A stretch of DNA of 25,958 nt from Methanobacteriota archaeon (GTDB lineage: Archaea > Methanobacteriota > Methanobacteria > Methanobacteriales > Methanobacteriaceae): NCBI GenBank assembly GCA_023436175.1, contig JAEZKE010000019.1, forward strand, positions 1-25,958. Direction: 5' to 3'. Below are positions 14,479 to 22,708 of this stretch, one piece after another (within the stretch, counting starts at the first letter, position 1; every line of letters starts with the position of its first letter). The position numbers and the translations under genes are program-made. A model generated the notes under the pieces. That model saw nothing but the letters and a program-made list of their open reading frames with translations. It was not told the DNA's origin and made no database searches.

Positions 14479-15237
14479 CTAAATTAAAATCCTGTAAGGA
14501 TGTGTATAGATATTAAACCGCTCTCCTCTGACGAATCCGGCTAATGTAATCCCTGCTTTTTGAGCAACTGAATAGCCTGAGGAGGTAGGGGCAGCATTAG
14601 AGGTTAAAATTGGAATTCCAATTCTTGCAACCTTTATTAACATATCTGCAGGCATCCGTCCGCTGTATACAAGGAAACTTCTTGAGAAATCTATTTCTTT
14701 AAGTGCGCTGGCACCTATTACTTTATCAACTGCCACGTGTCTGCTTACATCTTCTATACCGATAAACTCATCAGTATCCTTATTTATTAGACCTGCAATG
14801 TGTGTACCGCCTGTTTCTTTCCATACATGCGCTTCTTCTTTTAGTTTCTTAAACCCTTCAAATATGTCCTCTTTGGAGATAGTGTAATCTGATTCTACTT
14901 CATTTATATATCCGATTTTTGTTCTCCATCCTCCAAAGCAGTCAGAACCCACAACCAGTTCTTTTCGGATATCAAAATCAGCAAGATCAACAGTTACGTT
15001 GATAGTGTAATCCTCAATTTTTACTTCGCTTATATTGTCTACAGATACAGCTAGTCCTTCCCCAAGTAGATATCCCACTGCAAATTCCTTTAAAGAATTT
15101 GGACTTATAGAGAAACTTCTAGAAACAGTGTCATTTATGATGATTTTCACCTGTTCATCATTGACAATTTTTTCATCTACCTGGGAAATTTTTTCATCAA
15201 CACGTGTAGCATTTACCCTTTTAAACATTTCTGCCAT
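14479..15237 (-). CDS. fdhD: Formate dehydrogenase accessory protein FdhD
   Basis: Sulfurtransferase that passes sulfur from a cysteine desulfurase to the Mo/W-bis-pterin cofactor of formate dehydrogenase, a step needed for activity. 252 residues, family length. Landmarks are SPNSLKEFAVGYLLGEGLA, GGTHIAGL, GIEDVSRHVAVDKVIGAS, LVYSGRMPADMLIKVARIGIPIL and SNAAPTSSGYSVAQKAGITL. The sulfur-carrying loop normally contains CxxC; here it is GSDCFGGW with one cysteine (C100) and Gly at the second position. ATG 15237 is chosen because GAGGTAAT precedes it; an in-frame upstream extension to 15315 has no ribosome binding site. It lies about 0.8 kb from, and divergent to, the NuoE/NuoF-like genes and 4 kb from fdhA, its presumed client. 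Confidence 0.92.
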   Translation of the reverse strand: MAEMFKRVNATRVDEKISQVDEKIVNDEQVKIIINDTVSRSFSISPNSLKEFAVGYLLGEGLAVSVDNISEVKIEDYTINVTVDLADFDIRKELVVGSDCFGGWRTKIGYINEVESDYTISKEDIFEGFKKLKEEAHVWKETGGTHIAGLINKDTDEFIGIEDVSRHVAVDKVIGASALKEIDFSRSFLVYSGRMPADMLIKVARIGIPILTSNAAPTSSGYSVAQKAGITLAGFVRGERFNIYTHPYRILI

Positions 15238-15435
15238 GTAATTACCTCGTTCAGTGTGAAATATTAAATCATGTCTGAAATTTCTAATTGGAGATATCGT
15301 CATTGATTTATCCAATTATAATTTAGTAAGTCACACTTCTCTATAAAAAGTAATCTTAATCTATCCCCTATTAAAATTTGACGCAAAATAGAAAATGAAG
15401 TTAAAAAAATTTAAATAAAAAATTTAAAAATTTAG

Positions 15436-15753
15436 TTATTTTTTCATTACAATGTCATCTACCCATGAGATAGCTGCCGCTACATTCGGAAATCCTATGG
15501 TACTTGTAACAATAATTAAAGCATGATACAGTTCTTCTGGTGATGCTCCAAGATCAAGAGCTCTTCTTGCGTGACTGTGTACAGCACCTTCTGATCTTAT
15601 GGCGGCCGATGCTGCAAGTTGGATTAAATGTGAATTTTTATGATCTATAGGGCCGGATTTATCTGTTATTCTACCTAAATCGCTTAATGCATTTCCAAAT
15701 TCTTTATATCTATCTCTTATACTTACATAATGGTTTGGAAGTTCATCTGCCAT
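15436..15753 (-). CDS. Carboxymuconolactone decarboxylase-like protein
   Basis: A small all-helical protein (105 residues) of the CMD/AhpD family. It shows the repeat-like core LIQLAASAAIRSEGAVHSHARRALDLGASPEELYHALIIVTSTIGFPN. In AhpD the corresponding helix starts carry a redox CxxC; here that place reads EGAVHSH, with no cysteine anywhere in the protein, so peroxidase or disulfide activity is unlikely. The glutamate and histidines resemble the decarboxylase branch. The real substrate is unknown. Start is uncertain: ATG 15753 (MADELPNHYVSIR) has GGGGAT upstream, while ATG 15768 would add MGIIT. It follows the fdhD direction but is upstream of it, with a 198-nt gap, and is divergent from the NuoE-like gene; a link to formate metabolism is not evident. 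Confidence 0.8.
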   Translation of the reverse strand: MADELPNHYVSIRDRYKEFGNALSDLGRITDKSGPIDHKNSHLIQLAASAAIRSEGAVHSHARRALDLGASPEELYHALIIVTSTIGFPNVAAAISWVDDIVMKK

Positions 15754-15951
15754 GGTTATTATCCCCATTTCTTTTTATTTACCTGTTTATAATATGATTT
15801 TAATTTAATATATTTATTACTGATTCGTACTTGCCCTATTATACATAAAAAATTCAAAAAAAACTTCAGATGATATGGGGTGAGATAAATATAAAAATAC
15901 AAAAAGTATAAAAATTATTATATGTTACTTTTTTTAACAGGATCAATCAGT

Positions 15952-15989
15952 TAACTTATAAATCCAGTTAATACATTATAATCAATGTA
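15952..15989 (+). promoter_or_regulatory. Promoter and dyad upstream of the NuoE-like gene
   Basis: A TATA-like TTATAAAT at 15956-15963 predicts a transcription start near 15985, about 25 nt before the ATG at 16011. TACATT-N6-AATGTA (15972-15989), a perfect 6-bp-arm dyad, would then cover the start site, where a repressor could block it. GGTGG at 16000-16004 is the ribosome binding site. The rest of 15769-15951 is AT-rich with no gene. Confidence 0.45.
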
Positions 15990-16010
15990 ACGGTAAACCG
16001 GTGGAAAAGA

Positions 16011-16478
16011 ATGGAAGAGAAATTAAACAAAATTTTATCAAGTTACAAAGGCAAAAAATCAGAATTAATCCCTATTTTACAGAATATCCAATCTAATTAT
16101 GGGTATCTGCCTGAAAATATAATAATGGAGCTTTCAAACTTTCTAAAGATGCCTGAGAGTGAGATATACGGAGTTGCAACATTTTATTCACAGTTTAGAT
16201 TTACTCCTATCGGTAAAAAACATATAATGGTTTGTACAGGGACTGCGTGCCATGTACAGGGCGCACCACAAATATTAGAAGGAATTGAAAGGCATTTAAA
16301 TATCAAAGAAGGAGAAGTAACCACGGATTTAGAGTATTCTCTTGAATCTGTGGGATGTCTCGGATGCTGTGCTTTAGCACCATGTGCTATGGTAAATGAT
16401 GAAGTTGAATCTCATATATCTTTAAAAAACATTAAAAGGCTTTTTAAAAGAAAAGCTAAAGAAAAAATAAGTAATTAG
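16011..16478 (+). CDS. NuoE/HndA-like [2Fe-2S] subunit
   Basis: A thioredoxin-fold [2Fe-2S] protein of 155 residues like NuoE of complex I, HndA and HydC. The N-terminal helical part is ELIPILQNIQSNYGYLP...VATFYSQFRFTPIGK. The cluster is bound by C75 and C80 (VCTGTAC, C-X4-C) and C116 and C120 (GCLGCC, C-X3-C), all present. In such complexes it sits next to the FMN subunit and passes single electrons between that flavin and the rest of the enzyme. The stop is 24 nt before the NuoF-like gene, so the two form an operon. Methanogens generally have no NADH-type complex I input module (their Fpo lacks it), so these subunits probably serve the formate dehydrogenase encoded at 19415. Confidence 0.92.
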   Translation: MEEKLNKILSSYKGKKSELIPILQNIQSNYGYLPENIIMELSNFLKMPESEIYGVATFYSQFRFTPIGKKHIMVCTGTACHVQGAPQILEGIERHLNIKEGEVTTDLEYSLESVGCLGCCALAPCAMVNDEVESHISLKNIKRLFKRKAKEKISN

Positions 16479-16502
16479 ATTAATAACGGAAAAGGGAAAT
16501 CA

Positions 16503-18374
16503 ATGAATTTTGATAAAATAGTTAAAACTGCAAAAAAGGAATATGAATCACTTTATAAAAGTGGAGACCCGTTGATACTCATAGGTTCTGCCACATGTGG
16601 AAAATCGGCAGGTGCAGCTCTTGTAAAATCTGTAATTCAAGATGAATTAGAGAAAAATGATGTAAGTGCAGAGATCATTGAAGTGGGCTGTATTGGACTA
16701 TGCTACGCAGAACCAATAATAACGATTTTTAAGCAGGGAGAGCCTGGAATTTTTTATGGAAATGTAACCAAAAAAGCAGCGACAGAAATCATCAAATCTT
16801 ACATTGTAGGGAACGATCCTTTGCCAGAATATGCTCTTGGAACCATTGGAGAAAGAAAAATTGAAAATATACCTCTATTTTTTGATACTGAAGTTTTAAA
16901 ACCGCAAGTAAGACGGATTTTACGCAACTGTGGTATTATAGATCCAAAGAATATCAACCACTACATCGCGAATGATGGGTACAGCGGATTTATGGATGCC
17001 ATTAAAATGGTACCCGAAGAAGTTATAGAAAAAATAAAAGAATCTGGACTGAGAGGAAGAGGTGGAGCAGGATTCCCTACCTGGATGAAATGGCAGTTCT
17101 GCCGTGATTCAGGCGGAGAAACCAGGTATTTAATATGTAATGCTGATGAAGGAGATCCAGGGGCTTTTATGAATAGATCTCTCCTTGAAAGCGATCCTCA
17201 TTCAGTTTTAGAAGGAATACTCACAGCAGGATATGTAATTGGGGCAGAAAAAGCATACATATACTGCAGGGCTGAGTATCCCCTTGCACTGGACCATTTG
17301 AAACATGCAATAAAACAGATGAGAGAATACGGATTTTTAGGGGAAAACATCTGTGATTCTGGATTTAATTTTGATATAGAAATAAAAGAAGGCGCCGGTG
17401 CATTTGTATGTGGTGAAGAAACTGCATTAATAGCATCAATTGAAGGAAAAAGGGGAACTCCCCGAACCCGTCCCCCATTCCCAACAACTTCTGGTTTGTT
17501 TGGCAAACCAACTGTTATAAACAATGTAGAAACCCTCGCAAGTGTAGCACTAATAATGCAGGAAAAACCTGATAAGTTCACAGAATATGGAACAGAATCA
17601 AGTAAAGGGACTAAAACGTTCTCTCTTGTGGGTGAAATTGAAAGGCCAGGTTTAATTGAAGTTCCTCTTGGAACAACTTTAAGAGAAGTAATTTTTGATA
17701 TTGGGGGAGGTATTCCAAGGGGCAGAAAGTTTAAAGCAGTGCAAATTGGAGGTCCTTCTGGGGGATGCATCCCTGAAAACTTCATAGATACTCCAATAGA
17801 CTATGATTCCCTTGTCAGGGCAGGCGCTATAATGGGCTCTGGCGGCCTTGTTATAATGGATGAAAGCACGTGTATGGTTGAAGTTTCCCGTTATTTTCTT
17901 GAATTTTCCCAGAAAGAATCATGTGGTAAATGTGTACCCTGCAGATTAGGCGCAAAACAGATGCTGGATATACTGACTGATATAACTGAAGGAAAGGGAA
18001 AACCTGAGGATATAGATCTACTTAAAAGCCTTGCAGAAGGGATTAAAGCAGGTTCACTCTGTGGTTTAGGTCAAAACACACCGAATCCAGTGCTTACAAC
18101 ACTGAAGTTCTTTGAAAATGAATATGATGCACATATCAATGGCAGTATTTGTCCCGCTCTTGCATGTAAAAACTTCATATCTTACCATATAATAACTGAT
18201 AAATGTAACGGCTGTAGATTATGCTTTAAATCGTGTCCTGCAGATGCAATTAGCGGTGAAAAGAAACAGCCGCATGTAATTGATCAGGAAAAATGTATTA
18301 AATGTGGTACATGCATTGAGCTGTGTTCTGGAAAATATGATGCTATGGAATGCATACCAAAAATAAATGGATGA
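16503..18374 (+). CDS. NuoF/HndC/HydB-like FMN iron-sulfur subunit
   Basis: The NAD(P)-reactive flavoprotein module, 623 residues. In order: an N-terminal thioredoxin-like [2Fe-2S] domain (C32; C63 and C67 in VGCIGLC, the HndC-type cysteine set); the NuoF FMN/nucleotide core (GLRGRGGAGFPTWMKW near 184-199, NADEGDPGAFMNR, GAGAFVCGEETALIASIEG, FGKPTVINNVETLA); an SLBB domain (SLVGEIERPGLIEVPLGTTLREV); the [4Fe-4S] domain SCGKCVPCRLGAKQML with CGLGQ; and two C-terminal [4Fe-4S] ferredoxin motifs (CNGCRLCFKSCP, CIKCGTCIELCS). This complete layout is that of HydB/HndC in NAD(P)-linked, often flavin-based electron-bifurcating hydrogenases and formate dehydrogenases; plain NuoF lacks the terminal domains. 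Nucleotide preference (NAD, NADP) or another acceptor cannot be read from the sequence. It partners the preceding NuoE-like gene and presumably FdhA. Confidence 0.93.
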   Translation: MNFDKIVKTAKKEYESLYKSGDPLILIGSATCGKSAGAALVKSVIQDELEKNDVSAEIIEVGCIGLCYAEPIITIFKQGEPGIFYGNVTKKAATEIIKSYIVGNDPLPEYALGTIGERKIENIPLFFDTEVLKPQVRRILRNCGIIDPKNINHYIANDGYSGFMDAIKMVPEEVIEKIKESGLRGRGGAGFPTWMKWQFCRDSGGETRYLICNADEGDPGAFMNRSLLESDPHSVLEGILTAGYVIGAEKAYIYCRAEYPLALDHLKHAIKQMREYGFLGENICDSGFNFDIEIKEGAGAFVCGEETALIASIEGKRGTPRTRPPFPTTSGLFGKPTVINNVETLASVALIMQEKPDKFTEYGTESSKGTKTFSLVGEIERPGLIEVPLGTTLREVIFDIGGGIPRGRKFKAVQIGGPSGGCIPENFIDTPIDYDSLVRAGAIMGSGGLVIMDESTCMVEVSRYFLEFSQKESCGKCVPCRLGAKQMLDILTDITEGKGKPEDIDLLKSLAEGIKAGSLCGLGQNTPNPVLTTLKFFENEYDAHINGSICPALACKNFISYHIITDKCNGCRLCFKSCPADAISGEKKQPHVIDQEKCIKCGTCIELCSGKYDAMECIPKING

Positions 18375-18468
18375 AAGCAAGTAAATATGCTTAAATCCTT
18401 TACGCTATTTTTAAAGTTTAAATTCAAAATAAATTTTTTCTTTTTTAATAATATAAAAAATTAGAAAA

Positions 18469-19173
18469 TTAATCTTTATCCCGTATCAATAATTCAATTT
18501 TTCTACCTTCAACAACTCCGAATTCTTCAGTTTTGAGAGATTTTATCATACCTTTAACTGCATTTTTAACGAAATCCTGCACAAAAAAGTTCATTGGAAT
18601 AATACGGTTGTCTATCTTGAGTAAAATTTCATCAGATTCAGTTTTACATTCTTTACCTTGCTTTAATTCACCTTTTACGGCTGCTTTTGCAAACTCGGTA
18701 CAGTTTTCAAAACCGCACTTTTTACAATCTAAATTCTGAAGAATACCATAACTTCTCTCTTCAATTAGATCTACGAGTGACTTAATATTATTTTCGTCTA
18801 TTTCGAAAGCATTAACTTTAGTTATTGTAAATTCATCTTCGACATCTGATGTGACTATTTTAGCATACTTAGAATGTTTAAAACTTTCTAAGACTACAAA
18901 ATCAAGTTCTTTAATAAATTTTATCATGCTTAAAAGCTGGTCTAAGTCCATGTTTTCATTTACAGTTAAAAAGGTTTCATCACCTGAACCTACTACAATC
19001 TCGGCCCCTGCTTCCCTGTGTTTCCATGTATCTTTACCTTCAAGATCAAATGTGTGGTGGGTGTGTTTAATGGTTCCAACTCTGAAACCTCTGCCTGTAA
19101 GTTCAGTAATGATTTTTGTAACGAGTGTTGTTTTTCCAGTATTTTTTGTTCCAGAAACGGCTATAACTTTCAT
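18469..19173 (-). CDS. mobB: MobB-type GTPase with C-terminal Fe-S domain
   Basis: A P-loop GTP-binding protein (234 residues) of the MobB family, which helps assemble the guanine-dinucleotide form of molybdopterin, the cofactor used by formate and formylmethanofuran dehydrogenases. Walker A is SGTKNTGKTTL (residues 7-17), followed by GTIKHTHHTFDLEGKDTWKHREAGAE, a MobB hallmark, and FVVLESFKHSKYAKIV. Unlike the ~170-residue bacterial MobB, it has a C-terminal extension with CKKCGFENC and a later cysteine (GKEC), a C-X2-C-G-X3-C...C pattern of Fe-S binding domains. The start is MKVIAVSG at 19173. It sits between the NuoF-like gene and fdhA but on the opposite strand. Confidence 0.88.
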   Translation of the reverse strand: MKVIAVSGTKNTGKTTLVTKIITELTGRGFRVGTIKHTHHTFDLEGKDTWKHREAGAEIVVGSGDETFLTVNENMDLDQLLSMIKFIKELDFVVLESFKHSKYAKIVTSDVEDEFTITKVNAFEIDENNIKSLVDLIEERSYGILQNLDCKKCGFENCTEFAKAAVKGELKQGKECKTESDEILLKIDNRIIPMNFFVQDFVKNAVKGMIKSLKTEEFGVVEGRKIELLIRDKD

Positions 19174-19414
19174 AATTACACCTATAATATATTCACAAGC
19201 AATATATCATAATTAAGTTCATTTTGGTTATTCTATAAATTCAGTGTATAACTTTTTTGGAAAGTTCAATATAAATAAATATGAGAATATATAACTTTTA
19301 AAATAACTTATAGAATTGAATATTTTCTATATTTCTGGAGATAGTTTAAGTATATGTACACTGGATTATACTCATTTTAGAATTTTTGATAATTTACAAG
19401 TTTCAATGATTAAC
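19174..19414. promoter_or_regulatory. Divergent mobB/fdhA promoter region
   Basis: 241 bp with no gene. It holds several TATA-like stretches (for example AATATATAAC near 19287-19296) and should drive mobB leftwards and fdhA rightwards. A frame continuing upstream of the fdhA ATG to a TTG at 19316 is not homologous to the family and has no ribosome binding site. No strong dyad was seen. Confidence 0.4.
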
Positions 19415-22093
19415 ATGAAGAAAAATAAAATCACATTTACAATAGATGGATTTAATGTAGAAGCGGAAGAAGGGACTACCATCCTTGAAGCAGCGCTTGA
19501 AAATGGAATTTACATTCCAAATTTATGTTACAGCCCTTATTTAAAACCATATGGGGCTTGTAGATTATGCATGGTTGAAAATGATGAAGGACGCCTAATT
19601 ACATCGTGTGAAACAGTTGCACAGGAAGGAATGGATATAAAAAGTGAAAGTGGGGCAGTAAATAAAGTACGAAGACTTGTTGCGGAACTTTTAATTGCGA
19701 ATCATGAGATGGATTGTCTTACCTGTGCTAAAAATAATGAATGCAAACTGCAGGAAATATCTTCTTATTTAGGCATTCAAAGAGATGATTTGGGAAGTTT
19801 AAGGTGTTCAACTATAGAATTAGAGAAAGATAAATCCAATCCATTTTTTGACAGGGACCTTAAAAAATGTATACTGTGCGGAATATGTGTTAGAACGTGC
19901 AGTGAAATGTTAGGTGTAAGCGCGGTTGATTTTGGGTTTAGAGGGTACAATACAAAGATTACAACATTTGCAGACAAACCTATAATGGAATCGGCATGCG
20001 TATCATGTGGGGAATGTGTTGTTAAATGCCCTGTAGGTGCTTTAGTTCCTAAAAACAGTCCAAAACCTTCAAGAGAGGTTAAAAGTACATGTCCTTACTG
20101 TGGTGTTGGGTGTAATATCTATCTTGGAGTCCGCGGAAATGAAATTACTGGTGTAAGGGCTGATCCAGATAATAAAGTAAATAAAGGCAACCTCTGTGTT
20201 AAGGGCAGATTTGGATACAAGTTCATTAATCACCCTGACAGACTGACTTTACCTTTAATAAAAAAGAATGGAGAATTTGAAGAAGTGAGCTGGGACGAAG
20301 CTCTTGATTTTATAGCTCAAAACCTTGAAAAGTATAATGGAAACGCTTTTGCAGCAATTTCATCTGCAAGATGTACAAATGAAGATAATTATGCCATTCA
20401 AAAATTTACACGTGTTGTAATGGGCACAAACAACGTGGATAACTGTGCACGATCATGTCATGCACCATCAGTTGCAGGGCTTGCTCGGAGTATGGGAAGC
20501 GGGGCAATGAGTAATTCTATAGATGAAATCCCTGACGCAGAATGTTTATTTATTATAGGTACCAATGCCACAGCATCATACCCGGTTATAGGTATGAGGA
20601 TGATTGAGGCAGCTAAAAATGGTAAAAAGCTTATTGTTGCAGATCCAAGGGAAATACAGCTTTCAAAACATGCAGATATATTTTTAAAACATAGTCCTGG
20701 AACAGATGTTGCTCTTCTTATGGGCATAATGCGCGTGATAGTTGATGAAGGACTATATGATCCTTCCTTTGTCCGTGAACGCACTGAAAACTTTGATGAA
20801 TTTAAAAAATCACTTGAAGAGTTTGATCTTGATGCAGTTGAGGAAATCACAGGAGTTGACAAAGAAAAAATACGAGAAACAGCAAGATTATATGCAACAA
20901 CAAAACCTGCATCTATTCTGTACTCTTTAGGTATAACTGAGCATTCCCATGGAACTGACAACGTATTTGCACTCAGTAACTTGGCACTCCTTACTGGGAA
21001 TATTGGAAAACCGTCCACTGGAGTAAACCCGATTCGAGGGCAAAATAATGTTCAGGGGTCCTGTGATATGGGCTGTTTGCCTGACTCATATCCAGGATAC
21101 CAGAAAGTCGATGACATGGAAGTTTATAATAAATTTGAAGAAATCTGGGGCTGTGAACTTGATAAGTCAGTAGGATTAAAAATGCCATTTGTTATAGGGG
21201 CATCAAGTCTTGGAACTGTTAAAGCACTTTATATTATGGGTGAAAACCCTGTTTTAAGCGAGCCTGATTCTTCAAGTATCATCAAATCCCTTGAAAATCT
21301 TGAATTTTTAATAGTTCAGGATATTTTCCTGACTGAAACAGCACGTTTGGCTGATGTGGTACTGCCTGCAGCGTCTTATGCTGAAAAGGACGGTACATTC
21401 ACCAATGCAGAACGAAGGATGCAAAGGGTACGTAAAGCAATAGAACCGATTGGGGAATCTAAAGCTGATTGGGAAATAATATGTGATATTGCTAAAAAGA
21501 TGGGCGCAGAAGGGTTTGAATTTAAAGATGCATCAGAAATTGTGGATGAACTTGCTTCAGTCGCCCCAATATTTGGCGGAATTACATATGGTCGTATTGA
21601 AGAAGAAGGTATACAATGGCCTTGTATGGATGAAAAAGACCCTGGAACTTCAATTCTGCATGTAGAAAAATTTGCAACCGAAAGCGGTAAAGGAAAGTTC
21701 ATACCTTTACATTACAGACCTCCTGCTGAACTGCCTGATGAAGAATATCCACTGCTTCTTACAACCGGACGTAGTATTTATCATTATCACACCACTACTA
21801 TGACTGGGGCCGCTGATGGTCTTGTTGAATTGTACGGTGATGATCCTGTTGAAATAAACCCTGAGGACGCAGTAGAACTTGGACTTGAGGACGGGGATAT
21901 TGTTAAGGTTATATCCCGAAGGGGTGAAGTTAAAACAAGGGTAGAAGTCACTGATATGTCTCCAAAAGGAGTGGTATTCATGACATTCCACTTCGGCAAG
22001 ACGCCTACCAATGTGCTTACAAGTCCTGCAATGGACCCTATTTCCAACACGCCGGAGTTTAAGGTTTGTGCAGTGAAGGTTGAAAAGGAGTAA
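19415..22093 (+). CDS. fdhA: Formate dehydrogenase catalytic subunit, NuoG-like N-terminus (NAD(P)-type)
   Basis: Molybdenum/tungsten bis-pterin enzyme oxidising formate to CO2 or the reverse, 892 residues. The N-terminus resembles NuoG: [2Fe-2S] with C38, C49, C52 and C65; His-Cys3 [4Fe-4S] with H97, C101, C104 and C110; two ferredoxin clusters (CILCGICVRTC, CVSCGECVVKC); and the proximal cluster CPYCGVGC near 226-233. The catalytic core has NCARSCHAPSVAGL with C348 as the metal ligand (codon TGT, not selenocysteine) and H349, and RGQNNVQGSCDMG with R541, the residues that mark true formate dehydrogenases. The C-terminal molybdopterin-dinucleotide domain runs from about 780. Methanogen F420-linked FdhA lacks the NuoG-like front, so this form should donate to the NuoE/NuoF-like pair. 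ATG 19415 is chosen for an ATGAT element 4 nt before it; ATG 19406 is an alternative. Confidence 0.93.
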   Translation: MKKNKITFTIDGFNVEAEEGTTILEAALENGIYIPNLCYSPYLKPYGACRLCMVENDEGRLITSCETVAQEGMDIKSESGAVNKVRRLVAELLIANHEMDCLTCAKNNECKLQEISSYLGIQRDDLGSLRCSTIELEKDKSNPFFDRDLKKCILCGICVRTCSEMLGVSAVDFGFRGYNTKITTFADKPIMESACVSCGECVVKCPVGALVPKNSPKPSREVKSTCPYCGVGCNIYLGVRGNEITGVRADPDNKVNKGNLCVKGRFGYKFINHPDRLTLPLIKKNGEFEEVSWDEALDFIAQNLEKYNGNAFAAISSARCTNEDNYAIQKFTRVVMGTNNVDNCARSCHAPSVAGLARSMGSGAMSNSIDEIPDAECLFIIGTNATASYPVIGMRMIEAAKNGKKLIVADPREIQLSKHADIFLKHSPGTDVALLMGIMRVIVDEGLYDPSFVRERTENFDEFKKSLEEFDLDAVEEITGVDKEKIRETARLYATTKPASILYSLGITEHSHGTDNVFALSNLALLTGNIGKPSTGVNPIRGQNNVQGSCDMGCLPDSYPGYQKVDDMEVYNKFEEIWGCELDKSVGLKMPFVIGASSLGTVKALYIMGENPVLSEPDSSSIIKSLENLEFLIVQDIFLTETARLADVVLPAASYAEKDGTFTNAERRMQRVRKAIEPIGESKADWEIICDIAKKMGAEGFEFKDASEIVDELASVAPIFGGITYGRIEEEGIQWPCMDEKDPGTSILHVEKFATESGKGKFIPLHYRPPAELPDEEYPLLLTTGRSIYHYHTTTMTGAADGLVELYGDDPVEINPEDAVELGLEDGDIVKVISRRGEVKTRVEVTDMSPKGVVFMTFHFGKTPTNVLTSPAMDPISNTPEFKVCAVKVEKE

Positions 22094-22182
22094 GTTTATC
22101 ACAATTTTAAATTTTTATTTTTATATAATATTGAAATAAATAATCATAATGGAAAATATGAGAGTTATTGGGGTTGATTTTA

Positions 22183-22665
22183 ATGGCTAAAAAAGAAGTG
22201 GAAATGTTTCATAAACAAGCTATGTCCTTTTTAGGGCAGGGCGAAGTTCAACGAGCAGTAGAATTTTTTAATAAAGCAATTGATCTGGATGAAGATTTTT
22301 TTCCTGCATGGAACAATAAAGGAATAGCCCTTCTAGAACTTAAGAAATATGAACAGGCACTGGACTGTTTTGAACAGGTTATTCGTATAAATTCCCTTGA
22401 TAGGATGGTTTGGTATAACAAAGGATACACTCTATTTATGTTAAAAAAATATGATGAATCTGTAACTGCACTTGACAATTTCCTTTACACTTACTCTAAA
22501 GACGACGATGCTTTTTATAAATATGCTTCATACCTGCAGGCTAATGGGCTGTACCATATTAAAAAATATGATAAGGCTGTTGAAATACTCAGAAGCTTAC
22601 TTGTAAAGGATGAAAATTTCGGGGAAGCTCAGGAACTTCTTAAGGAAATAGAGAATAAAAAATAA
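22183..22665 (+). CDS. Tetratricopeptide repeat protein
   Basis: A 160-residue soluble protein made of about four TPR units. The clearest are QGEVQRAVEFFNKAIDLDEDFFPAWNNKGIALLELKKYEQALDCFEQVI and MVWYNKGYTLFMLKKYDESVTALDNFL, with the usual W/Y-N-K-G and A-L spacing; a last unit follows at YHIKKYDKAVEILRSLL. Such repeats bind partner proteins and do not define a function. ATG 22183 is chosen with a GGGTTGAT element upstream; the frame extends to 22168. The gene is 89 nt after fdhA on the same strand, so cotranscription and an assembly role for the formate dehydrogenase are possible, but TPR genes are common in methanogens. It converges with moeA. Confidence 0.85.
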   Translation: MAKKEVEMFHKQAMSFLGQGEVQRAVEFFNKAIDLDEDFFPAWNNKGIALLELKKYEQALDCFEQVIRINSLDRMVWYNKGYTLFMLKKYDESVTALDNFLYTYSKDDDAFYKYASYLQANGLYHIKKYDKAVEILRSLLVKDENFGEAQELLKEIENKK

Positions 22666-22673
22666 GATAAAGC

Positions 22674-22687
22674 TATTTCCGGAAATA
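22674..22687. terminator. Palindrome TATTTCCGGAAATA between convergent genes
   Basis: A perfect 14-bp palindrome with further imperfect pairing (AGC...GCT) just after the TPR stop and before the moeA stop, followed on the plus strand by a T/A-rich run. It is a possible bidirectional terminator. Confidence 0.4.
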
Positions 22688-22708
22688 CTGGCTTTAAAAA
22701 ATTGAATA

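Noticed and set aside
17198..17785. 195-codon frame antisense to the NuoF-like gene
   Set aside because: It is a shadow of a strongly conserved coding sequence on the plus strand; no domain or ribosome binding site was seen.
19316..19414. 33-residue N-terminal extension of FdhA from TTG 19316
   Set aside because: It is unlike the family, lacks a ribosome binding site, and the normal 2Fe-2S domain starts at the ATG at 19415.
20456..20458. Selenocysteine at the FdhA metal site
   Set aside because: The codon is TGT (Cys) and no in-frame TGA occurs.
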